Part shown: piece by piece, positions 11,103-22,855 of the stretch
Numbering within the stretch: position 1 is the first letter of the stretch
Layout of the letters: each line of letters opens with the position of its first letter
Source: Beta vulgaris subsp. vulgaris
Taxonomy: Eukaryota > Streptophyta > Magnoliopsida > Caryophyllales > Amaranthaceae
Assembly: GCF_026745355.1 (NCBI RefSeq)
Contig: NC_079202.1
Span: 25,835,123 to 25,899,122, forward strand
Direction: 5' to 3'
Length of the DNA: 64,000 nucleotides
Position numbers and translations under genes: made by a program
Notes under the pieces: generated by a model
The model's input: only the letters and a program-made list of their open reading frames with translations
Told to the model about the DNA's origin: nothing
Databases searched by the model: none

Positions 11103-12489
11103 TTTGAAAAGTTCAGAATATTTTTTAGGTTATAAAAAGGATTTTAATATTGGGTTAGAGGAGCCCAAACCTTTTAAATTTTCCTATAAACATTCTCTTA
11201 GCTTGTAGCTAACCCACCGAAGCCCAACTCCTAATTGGCCTCCTAGTGAGGGAAACTATAAATATCCTTGTTTAGACACAAATTTCCACACACTTTATTT
11301 TCACTCTCCTTCCTCATAATTTTCGACCCCTCCTTCCTTCTATCTCTTTTTCTTTTAATCTCTTTTTCTCTTTCTTTCTCTCAGCTCCCTCCCCCTCCTG
11401 TCGGACCACCGCCGACTGCCAGCGCCGTCCTTGGCTGTCATGCTCCTGTTTTTCCGGCTCATTGTCTCCTCTTCTTTTGTTGGTTATTTTTTCCTCCTCA
11501 AGTTATTTTCATACGAAGTTTATATTTTTAAGATTTATTTTAATATGTTTATATTTAAAAGTTATAGTTTGATGATTTAATTACGACTCTAAGATTATAT
11601 ACTTTATATATTGAAGAAATAAAAGATTTACTTATTAAGTTTGAATTGGATCTTTAATTATCAGAGCATGGATTTTTACGGTTTTATAGTTGAAAAATCA
11701 TGGCAGTATATTATAGTTTATGAAATTGAGTATTATTATGATTTTAAATATGTTTAAGTATGTTTAAAAACAGTTTTAGTATGTTATATGTTGCTGAAAA
11801 ATTGAAAAGAATATTGTTGATGGAGTATTTATGAGTTAAACATGGGTTTTTGAGAGTTTTTAACAACAAGTGTAGTAGTACTATAATAGGAGGTTTTAAT
11901 AATCAAGTTTTAATGATGGAAAAGGTTTTTAAACACTCTTAGAAGGGGTTTAAAGTATTTTATTATTGTTGTAAATTTATATCGGATTGATTGTGGATAT
12001 ATATTGGTTGTGTTAGGCAGAAAATTCTCTTTAGGCGACTTTTAAGGTTGTGAAAGTGGTCTCTCGATTTATCTACACAAGATACGTACATGCTTATGTG
12101 TTAATTGGATTAGTATTATGATTATAAGGATGAGAATTATGTAATATCATGTATAGGAAACTATTTTTGTTAGTTCATATGTGATTTCTATTAAAGTTGG
12201 ATTTGCATGTTTTATGTCGTTGTGTGAAACATGTTGGTTGTGATTTTTATATTATGTTTGTATGGAAGATTGATGCAAGCATATAGGATTTGGAAACTTT
12301 ATTTTATTAATTCACACGAGGGATTAATATTTATATTGGTTTGGATCATGATTGAATCATGCATGTTGTTCCCTTTTGCTTATTTAATTACTTTATAAGG
12401 ACCGAGGGCCTTATTTGGTAAGTGGATGTAATATATGTAAAAGGTTGGTTGGTTATTGACTTGGTTCAATGAATAAAGGAAGGTTATGA
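11103..12489 (+). repeat. Gypsy-type LTR fragment, family A, plus orientation
   Basis: The segment contains a TATA box (CTATAAATA, about 11246) and a CT-rich leader with GC-rich codon-like sequence at 11300-11460. The segment at 11990-12480 ('ttaggcgacttttaaggttg', 'atgtaatatcatgtatagga', 'gggccttatttggtaag') matches the reverse of 55120-55600. The segment near 11770-11840 matches the reverse of 63912-64000. It is therefore the same LTR family as the minus-strand copy at the right end of the window. No coding sequence is seen. Confidence 0.7.
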
Positions 12490-14276
12490 CACTACAACAA
12501 AATGCTTTATTTACGACCAAAATTTACGACCACACGCGTTTCTGGTCGTAAAAAATGAGCAATAACGACCAGATCTACTAACTGGTCGTAAATAGAATAA
12601 ATTATCTATGACGAGGCGGAAATCTGGTCGTAAAAGCTAATACCTTGTCGCAAAAAATGAACAATTGCAACCACACGAATTTCTCGTCGTAAATAATAAG
12701 AAATAACAACCAGACTCGTTAAGTTGTCGTAATTATAACAAATTATTTGCGACGAGACGGAAATCTCGTCGTAAAAACAGAGAAACTTGAAAATTCGCTG
12801 AAAAACTTAAGCGGGATTTTTCCCGGGTTATACTTCAATTTTTCTATTTCTCTTATTCTCAAATTCACCAGCGACACTCATTTCTCTATTTCTTTGTTTT
12901 TCACCCAAAACAAAAGCTACCTTATCTTTCTCTCTCCATCTTCATTCCCTATATTTTCACTTTATCCCTAATGTTCATCATCTTTCTCTCTCTTCTCATT
13001 CCTCTTCATTGTTCATAGCATATATCTTTAAACCCAAAAATTTTCCCCAAATTTTCTATGCCTTTTTTTTCGTATCTCATTCGATTTTTTCTTCGAAAAT
13101 TTCTTTTTTTTCTGCAATTTTGTGGGTTTGAATTCATTCGGACCCCTTATTTTTGGAATTCTTATTATGAATCTCAATGTTTTTAGTCGCAATTCGAAAT
13201 TTCAGGTTGAATCTCAAAGTTTCAAAACAAAAAAATTTGATTTTTGGGTTTGAAACTCAAGATTTGAAGATGTTGGTGTTCTTCCTTCAAAAACGGTGAT
13301 TTCCCTTTCAATCTTGTTTCACTTTGTTGTAAGTTCTCCTTTCTCACTATTTTAATTTTCAGCGAATAATTGTTTTTTTTTTTCGTTTTTTTCATTTATG
13401 GGTATTTTTTGTTCAAGTTTTTCGTTTCATTTTTTTCATTTCCGGGTAATTTTTATTCGATTTGCTTTAATTCGGGTGAATTTCCGTTCGTTTTGGGTAC
13501 AAAATTTTTCGATTTTTGGGTTTTTTTTGGGTTTGTTCTGGTTCTATGTTTGGGTCGATTTGTGAGTCGATTTTGGGAGATTGTGTGAGTCGATTTTGGG
13601 AGATTGTGTGAGTCGATTTTGGGAGATTGTGTGGCTCGATTTTGGGGTCGATTTATGGGCTGATTTTGGGAGATTTGGGTCGATTTGTGGGTGATTTTTT
13701 TGTCATTTTTTTGGTGGATGTTGTGGGTGATTTGTTGGTCGATTTGTGGGTGGTTTATGGGAGTTTTGGCTATCTTCCAGATTTTGTTTTTTTTTTCCAG
13801 ATTTTGTTGTCCTAATTTTTCTTTATTTTAATTTGCAGATGAAGATGATAATGAAGTCGGAGACGAAGTTTGAACGATGAAGATACTAATGATGAAGGTG
13901 AAGATGAGTGATGATGAGTGATGATGAGTGATGGAGATGCTCATGAATGATGATGATTGATGTTATTTTTTTGTAATTATTTACATATTATTAACAAAAT
14001 TTTTTATTCTTTTTTTGTAATTATTTACATACTCATGAGTTAAAGTTGGAATTAATATTGTGTTGTTAAGTTGTTGTTGATCACCTTATCTAATCCTAAG
14101 AAAAAATTAGAAGTGTATGATTGTTTGATGATTATATTATTTGTCCTACCTGTGAGTCCTAACAAGTGAATAAATTATTAATCATATAAAGTGAAACGTG
14201 GATAGCAATAGCTTTAGACTTCTAGGCAATCACATCTGAAGTGTTGGACAAGTATAAGTTGGAATATATTTTTGTA
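12490..14276 (+). mobile_element. CACTA left end with long non-coding body; right end not found
   Basis: Starts CACTACAACAAAATGC, a canonical CACTA terminus, followed by repeated 'tggtcgtaaa' motifs in both orientations to about 12775. The body is T-rich with a CT-rich leader-like region (12830-13020) and a GATGA-rich stretch at 13840-13960. No transposase domain was recognised. No matching CACTA right end was found before family A LTR sequence appears at 14277, so the element is probably truncated. Confidence 0.65.
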
Positions 14277-14655
14277 GCACCCCGATAATTCTCTCTTTTT
14301 CCAAAAATAATTTTCGAATAAAAAACTTAGAGAATCATCAAAGAATTATCGCCCGTGTAATAAAGTATCGACTTATTCAGAATTTTGCAGCGGAAAACAT
14401 ATACTTCCTCCGTTTCATTTTAACCGCTACACTTCTCAATTCACAGACTCCTAGGCAATTTTTGGAGAAAAGAGAGGTAGAGTATAAAAAGAAAAGGGAC
14501 CCATGTGAGAGGAGAGAGATAGAGAAAGTTTATTCCCCAAAAAGGAAGTGTAGCAAGTAATGTAAAACTTCCCATAATGGAAAGTGTAGCGGGTGTTATA
14601 AAATGGAAGAAGTAACTAACTTTAGAATCAATAAATAACAAAGATCTCTAAGGCT
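14277..14655 (-). repeat. Family A LTR end fragment interrupted by a Stowaway MITE
   Basis: Begins 'tagcaccccgataattctc' and continues with 'cttagagaatcatcaaag', 'ttatcgcccgtgtaataa' and 'gcggaaaacatata'. This closely matches 53703-53830 and 51698-51830. After removal of 14404-14612 the sequence rejoins as 'aacatata' + 'actaactttag', like the uninterrupted copy near 53815. Confidence 0.8.
14404..14612. mobile_element. Stowaway MITE
   Basis: A 209-bp element with ends CTTCCTCCGTTTCATTTTA and (reversed) CTTCTTCCATTTTATAAC, flanked by the dinucleotide TA on both sides (14402-14403 and 14613-14614), the Tc1/mariner target. An empty site is visible in the related LTR near 53815-53830. Confidence 0.9.
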
Positions 14656-14663
14656 CCATATCA

Positions 14664-15308
14664 AATGGCACCTGAAAAAATGCAAGAATTGAAGGTGCAG
14701 TTGGAGGAATTGTTGGAAAAAGGGTACATTTGACCTAGTGTTTCACCTTGGGGAGCCCCAGTATTGTTTGTACGGGAAAGACGGATCTTTGAGGTTGTGC
14801 ATTGATTATAGGGAGGTGAATAATGCCACGGTGAAGAATAAATATCCACTCACGGGAATCGAGGATTTGTTCGATCAACTTCAAGGTGCAACAGTATTTT
14901 CAAGGATGGATTTGAGATGGCAATATCACCAATTACGAATTGCTGAAGAAGACATTCCGAAAACAGCCTTTTGTACGAGATATGGCCATTATGAGTTTAC
15001 AGTCATGCCTTTTAGACTCACTAATGCGCCAGTAGCTTTCATGGATCTCATTTTTGGGTCATGTGATATCAAAAGAAGGCGTTTCCGTAGATCCATCGGA
15101 GATTCAAGCAGTGACCGATTGGCCTCAACCTAAGAACGTCACCGAAGTAAGGAGTTTCTTGGGTTTAGCTGGATATTACCGGAGATTTGTGAAAGATTTT
15201 TCAAGAACGGCCCAACCTCTCACCAACCTGATGAAGAAAACAACAAAATTTCATTGGGATGATAAGTGTGAGGAAGCATTTCAAGAGTTGAAGAAAAGAC
15301 TTACAACA
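14664..15308 (+). pseudogene. Ty3/gypsy reverse transcriptase fragment lacking the catalytic box
   Basis: The translation follows gypsy [76 protein letters not shown], then [18 protein letters not shown] and [21 protein letters not shown] replaces an arginine codon after KGYI, consistent with CGA to TGA decay. A small deletion follows VLFV. Between FMDL and GHVISKEG, about 170 bp present in the related copy at 20450-20635 is missing. That removes the FIDDILIYS active-site box. At 15308 the coding sequence stops abruptly and LTR sequence begins. Confidence 0.9.
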
Positions 15309-16626
15309 AAGTTTAGTTGCTCACTAACTTTGACTCTTAAAAGACGCTAAATCCACTAGAATAGAAAAGTAACGAAAGTTCTTGAATAAGGAATTAGCTA
15401 TCGTTTAATTCGAATCATTAGATCGTTATGGTCTTAGTACGTAGTAGTTGTTAGTGTTATCAAGGACGTAGCACTATTAACGGTTTAGGTCTCAATTTCA
15501 TAAGCGGCTCATTCAATTAAGACAGGGAAAATTCTCCGCTACAAGGTACGTACGCGTACCAGTTTAATTCCAAGTTTTAGTATCATGATTAGGTTGGAAT
15601 TCATTTTATTGGAACCTAGAAGCATGATAGGGAACATTTGATTGTGATTGTTTGGTTAGACTTTGTAACGTGAAATCAATATGTTGCATTGAGATGCGAA
15701 GTTCTATCGTAGTGTAACATAAGCATTATTAATCTGATCCATAGTGTAACGAGAGTGTTACAAGAGATAAGATTTGAGCATTGTAATTAAGAGAACAAGT
15801 AAATGACTCTTTGAGGTTATGAAAAGAATAGACAGTAGTAAAAGTGAATTATGGAAATAACTTGTAGCTGGACTCCCTACAAGTATGAACAATGGGGGGA
15901 GTGTGGGACTTGTCCTACACTCCTACGCAGGCCTACTGTGACGACAGTAGTGTCCTTATATTTTTGATAACTCAAGTAGGCGGAAGGTTCCGTTCGATCT
16001 TGGGGGTATGCATACTAAGGTGATGGGTGTGAGACGGAACAAAACCGTATTTGCATTTCATCTAATAGACCAAGTTGTCTATTAAGGATTCAGTAGCCCG
16101 TATGATTCTAGTAAGATGACGGTGCCCGTTCGATGCCAAATAAAGAAAGATTAAAGGATGTGACATAACGTAGTATCATGTTTGAGATTGTTCATGTGTG
16201 CATCATTTATGTTCATATATTTTCAATGGTTCATTACGTACTCAGCATAGCTGATTCTGTGTGTTATTATGTTTTGTTGACCTGTGATGAACCATTGACG
16301 CTTCAATGGGGAGCAGACTAGGTGTGTTGGTGCTGCTGATGATATCAAGCTACGGGGGCTAGTCTTTAGTTTTGAAGTTAAGCATTTTGGATTAAGTATT
16401 AGTGGATTTTATAGAACGTTCTTAAATGGTTAAAGGTTTGAATAAAAGGGGTCATCTATGATTCCCGAGTTGTATTTACAGTTTTAATTCCACTGCATTT
16501 TAGTTTTTTTGAGACAATGATTTGAGTTACCGTTTTTTTATTTATGCCTTGCGTTCCATCGTGGCGGTAACACTCCCAAAGTCGATGCGACGTAGCTGTA
16601 GACGTGTGGATTTTGGGGGTGTTACA
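15309..16626 (+). repeat. Truncated 5' LTR
   Basis: Matches 24278-26188 of the 3' LTR (minus the inserted MITE at 25086-25651), with scattered point differences and small indels. It ends in GGGGGTGTTACA directly before the primer site. The first part of the LTR (equivalent to 23043-24277), which holds the TATA box and leader, is absent. Transcription from this copy is therefore unlikely to start normally. Confidence 0.92.
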
Positions 16627-16630
16627 AAAC

Positions 16631-16643
16631 TGGATTCAGAGCC
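16631..16643 (+). other. primer binding site (variant)
   Basis: TGGATTCAGAGCC, four bases after the 5' LTR end, resembles the tRNA-Met site TGGTATCAGAGC with a changed TA/AT pair. Confidence 0.75.
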
Positions 16644-17048
16644 AGAACCTCCTATTTTCAAAGACGTTTTAAAACGATTTCAAAACGGGTAGTATGGGAT
16701 AGGAGCATATAGATCATGTTATGTGCATTAAGTCATAGGAATGATTTCATTGCAATTGCGTTCGTGTCTTGAACTCGTATGTGTTGTTTGTGTAATTGAA
16801 ATTGTGAAAGATTCTTGAAATATTCAAATATGACTAGATAAAGAGAGTGTGCAAGGATAGGTCTAAAATTATGTTGGACTCAAAACTTATATTAGTATAA
16901 AATTATTTCATTGATCGAAATGATCTTGATCTTACTTGTGAATTTCAAAGTTAAAATGAGCATTTTAGCTCCTAAACATGTATATCTATAGTATATGTTT
17001 TAAACCTTATTATATACAAAAGCTTAGACTATTCTTTTTTTTTCGCAG

Positions 17049-17980
17049 ATGGTTCACGACATAGGTTATATAGATTATTTGATGAAACAAGTAGGGAAGG
17101 ATTGGGATGTTTGATTTTTTTAAGATGAAGGCTGCCATGGATTATAGAATCATGCAAGGGGAGCAGTGGTTACGGTCTGAGTGCTCTAGGATACATTTTA
17201 TGCTTCGGTATGTTCCAGACATAGAGCCCTATAGATTCGTTCATCGTAGGTATGGAGATATGTGGACTGTAGAGGGGAACTTCAATAGGGATAAGCATAC
17301 CTACGGATACCAAAACCTTCCTTCTGAAAAACACTTCCTAGCTGACCTCAAATACTGCGAGAATGAGTGGAGGATTCGTGAAACGAGAGGTCAAAACCCT
17401 TCTACTTCATCTGTGGGGGAAAGTTCGGGAACTAGGACCGTAGATGGAGTTCTGAGATCCAAGGGTCAAACCTGAACCACCATCGTCACCTGTTGCAAAG
17501 AGGCCAAGATACCAACCGTTTAAGGACGAGTTAATACCTGATGACTTTCAAAATCTTAGGATCGTCACCTACGTCTCGGATGATGAGAGAAATAATAGGA
17601 CCTTTATTGTAGTGTTGGATGGGGTTCAAGCTGCACCAGGGTTAGATGGGGAAGATGATGAAGACGAGCCACCCCCACTAGAAGATATACCTGTTGAGGA
17701 AGAAGAAACTGTTGAGAACGAAGACCCTGTTGAGGAAGAACCTGTTGAGGAAGAACCTGTTGAGGACGAAAATCCTGTTGAGGAAGAAAATCCTGTTGAG
17801 GAAGAGGATCCCATTGAGGAAGAGGGTCCCATCGAGGAAGAAGACCCCGTGGAAGACCAAGGATCCCTACTAGATGATATACTCATTGAGGATGACGAGC
17901 CTGATGCAGAAGAGATTGACATTGATGAGGGGATAGAGGATTCTGAATCAGAGGATGAAGCTCGCCGCCTTAGTCCATAG
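17049..17980 (+). pseudogene. Extra acidic ORF between 5' LTR and gag (frameshifted)
   Basis: Three frame segments read as one protein of about 310 residues: 17049-17103 (MVHDIGYIDYLMKQ), 17107-17470 (MDYRIMQGEQWLRSE, YRFVHRRYGDMWTVEGN) and about 17470-17980. The last part has a PKRP-like basic stretch (VAKRPRYQPF), then a long acidic tail with about ten copies of (D/N/E)PVEEE. The junctions near 17103 and 17465 need single-base shifts. The ATG directly follows a T-rich tract and CGCAG, like a 3' splice site. I do not recognise the family. Gag itself begins further on at 18336, so this is an additional gene, reminiscent only in position of the extra 5' ORF of some large plant gypsy elements. 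Its function is unknown. Confidence 0.6.
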
Positions 17981-18335
17981 TTCCTTTGGTCATATATTTA
18001 AGATTAGGACTTTTGTTTTTGTCGTCTTTATTCATTTGTTTATTTCAGTGTTAATAAGGCTTGCATGCCGATTAGTGAGTAGCATTACTTGGTTATTTAT
18101 ATATATATATATGGTATTTCCTTACAAACATTACATTTCCATTTTCAATAATAGTACATAGTGTTATCTTTTATTGTTGATTGTGGCATCTTATTTAAGA
18201 TGATTGTAGTGCAAGTCAGTACAGACTTAGTAAGTGTTCGCAATAACTGGTTATATGCGCAATGTGTAATCGTTAAATGAGTTAAAAATTATGTGTAAGT
18301 CATTGAAATAGCTAGTATGTTAATTTCAGTGCAGA

Positions 18336-19642
18336 ATGGTTCGATCGGGAGGCACCTCTGAAACTTCTCTCAATATCGAGCAATCGATACGTGACTTGGT
18401 ACAAATCACTAGCAACCTAGCCCAAGGTCACAACCGTGATGGGGATCTATCTGAGAAAGTTGTCCGTAGAAACCCACCTGTACTGAATGGAAAAGGGGGA
18501 CCTGAAACTTTTCTTCACCCTATCCAGCCCTGATGAGAAAACCGTGCCCTTAGCTAGCTACTACCTACAGTGAGATGCTCATTTCTAGTGGACACAAGCT
18601 AAGGACAACCTGGTTTTGGGTAGGAGACCTTCAAAAAGGCCCTGAGAGACAAATATTACCCTCCATATCTTAAGAAACAGAAAGCTCGGGAATTTATGAT
18701 GCTAGAGCAGGGGACCATGTTTGTGGAGGAGTATTACGGAAGTTCATTGAGTTAATGAGATTTGCCTCGGAGATTGCCCCTACTGAGAAGGCTAAAGCCT
18801 CACGTTTCGAGCTAGGATTTACCCTTGGCCTGCAAGGAAGACTGGGGGAGATACATTCACCTCTCTAGATCACGTGTTTGGCAAAGTGCTCATCTTTATG
18901 CCATCAGGAAGAGGGAGGAAGGGGTAAGCTTGGTGAGAAACGCAAAGATAATCCAAACCCCGAGGGCCAGAAGTTCGAGAAAAAGCATAATGGGAACCAA
19001 AACCATCAAAACCCTCAAAGGAATTTCGGTAAGGGACCCAATAACAACTCTAATCCCAACAACAATAACCGCAATAACAACACCAAAAACCGTAGACCTG
19101 AGCGTGTGTATAGGTGTAGAAAGTGCCCCAACAACCATCCTGGTAAAGACTGTGAGGGTAACAAGGTCGAATGTCGAGAATGCGGGAAAATGGGACATAG
19201 AGCATATGAGTGCTATTCAAAGAACAAACTGAACCCCAATGGCCAAAAGAAGGGGAATTATGGGGACAAGCCCCGAAATGGGAACAAAAACGGGAATGGA
19301 AATGGGGAAGTACTTACAATGGGAATTCTAACTATTCCAAGCCTGCGACCAACACCAGCAATCAGATCTCTAATGGGAACAATGCAACCAATTCCCAAGA
19401 TAAGGGCAAGGGGAAGCTGTAACATGATGACGACTAGAGAAGAAGAGGCTCGTAGAGATGTTGTCACGGGTACATTTTCTATCAACTCCACTCCTGTTAA
19501 AGTATTATTTGATTCTGGAGCATCATTGTCATTTATTGCCCATGCAACTGTTAGAACTTTAGCATTGGTCGAGTCTGAGTCGATTTCTATGCCTATAGTC
19601 ATTCCATCTGGGAGACTGTTAACTGCTCTAAAAGATTTCTAA
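18336..19642 (+). pseudogene. Chromovirus gag and protease (frameshifted)
   Basis: Starts at ATG after TTTCAGTGCAGA with MVRSGGTSETSLNIEQ. The capsid region continues across frame breaks near 18525 and 18620-18900: DKYYPPYLKKQKAREFMMLE, EIAPTEKAKASRFELGF, LYAIRKREE. A basic asparagine-rich stretch follows, then two zinc-binding motifs (C-x2-C-x6-H-x4-C-like at 19113-19152 and CRECGKMGHRAYEC, a CCHC knuckle, at about 19173-19214). The aspartic protease motif VLFDSGASLSFI is at 19502-19537. By family knowledge this would form the particle and mature it. At least three frame changes make it non-functional as read. Confidence 0.88.
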
Positions 19643-19689
19643 AAGTGCCATTGAAAATAGGTGAGGGTTTCTTTCCTTCTGATTGATAG

Positions 19690-21560
19690 AGTTTAACTTA
19701 TCGAACCTAGACATTATTTTGGGGATGGATTGGCTTGGGAAGTACATGGCTAAGATAGATTGCGATGCGCAAAAGTGGAACTAGGACCCTTCGGGAAAAA
19801 GAGTGTCATATAGGAGAATACCTCGAGAACCCGGGATTAAGGTGATCAATGCTTACAACTTAAGAACTATGAAGACAAGGGTTGGCCCCTATTTATGTGT
19901 TCAGCGAGAAGAGTTGAGGATGATCCGTTGAGGCCTGAAGATGTGCCAATAGTCCGAGAGTTCCATGATGTTTTTCCTGAAGATATACCTGGTATGCCTC
20001 CAAGGAGAGATGTAGAGTTCACCGTTGACCTAGTACCTGGGACTGGACCAATTTCGAAAGCCCATATCGAATGGCTCCAGCAGAAATGAATGAGTTGAAG
20101 AACCAGTTGGAGGAACTACTCGAAAAGGGTATATTAGACCTAGCATGTCACCATGGGGAGCACCCTCTTTTTGTGAAAAAGAAGGATGGTAGTTTGAGGT
20201 TGTGTATAGACTATGAGAGTTGAACAATGTCACTGTGAAAAACAAGTACCCATTACCTACGATCGATGACTTGTTCGACCAACTTCAGGGTGCGGGGATG
20301 TTTTCCAAAATAGACTTAAGGTCTGGTTACCATCAGTTGAGGATTGTTGATCATGATACACCTAAGACTGCCTTTCAGAACAGGTACGGTCACTATGAGT
20401 TTACGGTCATGCCTTATGGGTTAACCAATGCACCTGCAGTTTTCATGGACCTTATGAATAGGATTTTCCTACCCTACCTCAATAAATTCGTCGTTGTGTT
20501 CATAGACGATATACTGATCTATTCTAAGAATAAGGAGAAACATGAGAGTCATTTGAGAGTCATTTTACAGCACTTAGGGACAACCAACTTATGCGAAGTT
20601 TTCAAAGTGTGAATTTTGGTTGGAAAGAGTGTCATTTTTGGGTCACTTTGTCTCCAAGGAGGGTGTGTCAGTAGATCCTGCAAAGATCAAAGCCGTGAGT
20701 GAATGGCCTACCCCAAAGAATGTCACAGATATAAGAAGTTTCTTGGGTTTAGCCGGTTACTATAGGAGATTTGTGAAAGACTTCTCCAAAATAGCAAAGC
20801 CTATGACCAACTTGATGAAGAAGGATTGTAGGTTTAACTGGAATGAGGACAGTGAGAAGGCCTTTCCAAACGCTCAAAGAGAGGTTAACATCACCCCCTG
20901 TCCTAACCTTGCCTAACGGAAATGAGGGATATGATGTGTATAGTGATGCGTCCAAAATGGGTTGGGTTGTGTTCAGATGCAAAACGGGAAGGTCATCGCT
21001 TATGCGTCCCGACAGTTGAAGCCATATGAAGTCAATTACCCAACACACGACCTAGAATTGGCCGCCATAGTATTTGCACTCAAAATCTGGAGACACTACC
21101 TTTACGGGGTGACCTGTCGAATCTTCACTGATCACAAAAGCCTTAAATACATCTTCACCTAGAAAGACCTTACCATGAGGCAGCACAGATGGTTAGAGCT
21201 CATCAAGGACTATGACTTAGACATCCAGTACCATGAGGGTAAAGCCAACGTCGTTGCTGATGCGTTAAGTCGCAAGTCTAGCCATAGCCTGAATACATTA
21301 GTCGTTGCCGACAAATTTTGTGAGGAATTTTCTAGACTCCAGATAGAAGTTGTTCATGAAGGGGAGGTAGAAAGATTGCTGAGTGCCCTAACCATCGAAC
21401 CCAACTTTCTAGACGAGATAAGAGAGAGTCAACCTGGGGATGTGAAGCTTGAGCGAGTCAAAGCAAAGCTTAAGGAGGGCAAAGCAGAGGGGTTTGCGAT
21501 CCATGAGGATGGAAGCATACGATATAAGGGTAGGTGGTGTGTACCACAAAAGTGTTAACA
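19690..21560 (+). pseudogene. Chromovirus reverse transcriptase and RNase H (broken)
   Basis: The region after the protease (NLDIILGMDWLGK-like at 19700-19740) leads into PIVREFHDVFPEDIPGMPP (19945) and the RT core. Motifs are [29 protein letters not shown], the catalytic FIDDILIYS (about 20500-20526) and [17 protein letters not shown]. RNase H follows: [38 protein letters not shown], then [15 protein letters not shown]. Breaks seen include frame changes near 20085, 20130-20220, 20590, 20870 and 20950, and an in-frame TAG at 21160-21162 where relatives have Gln. The catalytic aspartates of RT are still present. Confidence 0.9.
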
Positions 21561-22855
21561 CGACTTATTCCGTCCACCCAGGGGGAGATAAGTTGTACAA
21601 GGACCTCAAGAAGATGTTTTGGTGGTCTGGGATGAAGAGATCAGTAGCTGAGTTTGTTTCCAAATGCCTAACGTGCCAGAAAGTCAAAAGTGAACACAAG
21701 AGACCTCAAGGAAAGATTCAGCCCTTAGACATTCCGACGTGGAAATGGGATTCGATATCCATGAACTTCGTTGTCGCCTTACCTAGGAGTCGTGGAGGCA
21801 ATAATACCATATGGGTGATAGTGGACAGACTAACCAAGACATCAAGGTTTATACCTATGAAAGATACGTGGAGTATGGAAGCCTTAGCCAAGGCTTATGT
21901 GAAAAATGTCATTCGATTGCATGGAGTACCCACGAGTATAGTATCCGATAGAGACTCTCGATTCCTTTCGAATTTCTGGAAAAAGGTCTAGGAAGCATTT
22001 GGTAGTGAGCTATTGATGAGTACAGCCTTTCACCCAGCTACCGACGGTCAAACCGAAAGAACTATTCAGACCTTAGAGGACATGTTGCGAGCATGTGCCT
22101 TAGAATACCAAGGATCATGGGAAGACCATTTGGACCTCATAGAATTCTCATACAACAACAGCTACCATGCTAGTATTAAGATGACACCATTTGAAGCACT
22201 GTACGGGAGAAAGTGTCGTAGCCCTTTGTGTTGGAACGACATTAGTGAGACTGTGGTGTTAGGACCTGAGATGCTTCAGGAGACAGTGGATCAAGTGCGA
22301 GTCATTCAAGAAAAGATTAAAGTTGCACTGGACATGCAAAAATCCTATGCGGATCAAAAACGAAGGGATGAAAATTACGAAGTCGGGGAAAAAATATTGC
22401 TTAAGGTGTCCCCAATGAAAGGAGTGATGCGATTCGGTAAAAAGGGGAAGCTAAGCCCTAAGTTCATAGGACCCTATGAGATACTGGTGAGAGTAGGGAA
22501 CGTTGCTTATCGCCTGGATTTTCCCAACGACTTAGAAAGGGTCCATAACGTGTTTCACATATCCCAACTTCGGAGATACGTACCTGATGAGTCACATGTC
22601 CTTGAACCGAAAAACGTCAAGATAGACAAAACCTTGTCCTATGAGGAGAAACCTGTCCAGATCCTAGACCACAAAGTGCGAAGTACGAGGAATAAGGACG
22701 TCAAAATTGTCAAAGTGTTGTGGAGAAATAAAACTACCGAGGAAGCCACATGGGAAGCTGAAGATGCAATGCGTTTGAAGTACCCTGAGCTTTTTCAAGA
22801 GGTACGTGAGTTACGGGGACGTAACTTTTCTTATAAGGGGGGAAGAATGCGATAA
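21540..22855 (+). pseudogene. Chromovirus integrase with chromodomain (broken)
   Basis: The zinc-binding part reads VHPGGDKLYKDLKK ... CLTCQKVK. The core reads SISMNFVVALP, then IVSDRDSRFLSNFWKKV, then HPATDGQTERTIQTLED. In relatives the first catalytic residue is the D of SMDFV; here it is N, so the D-D-E triad is incomplete. A TAG at 21988-21990 splits the core (relatives have a sense codon before EAFG). From 22013 the frame is open for 280 residues. The GPY-like KFIGPYEILVRVGNVAYRL motif is followed at the end by a chromodomain-like segment (VKVLWRNKTTEEATWE, then KYPELF). Chromodomains steer insertion to particular chromatin. Confidence 0.92.

Noticed and set aside
14230..14280. Right end of the CACTA element starting at 12490 ('atatttttgtagcac')
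   Set aside because: Lacks the terminal AGTG and subterminal repeats, and has no matching 3-bp duplication.
17626..17922. Serine-rich minus-strand ORF
   Set aside because: Antisense shadow of the acidic (PVEEE)n repeat of the plus-strand ORF.
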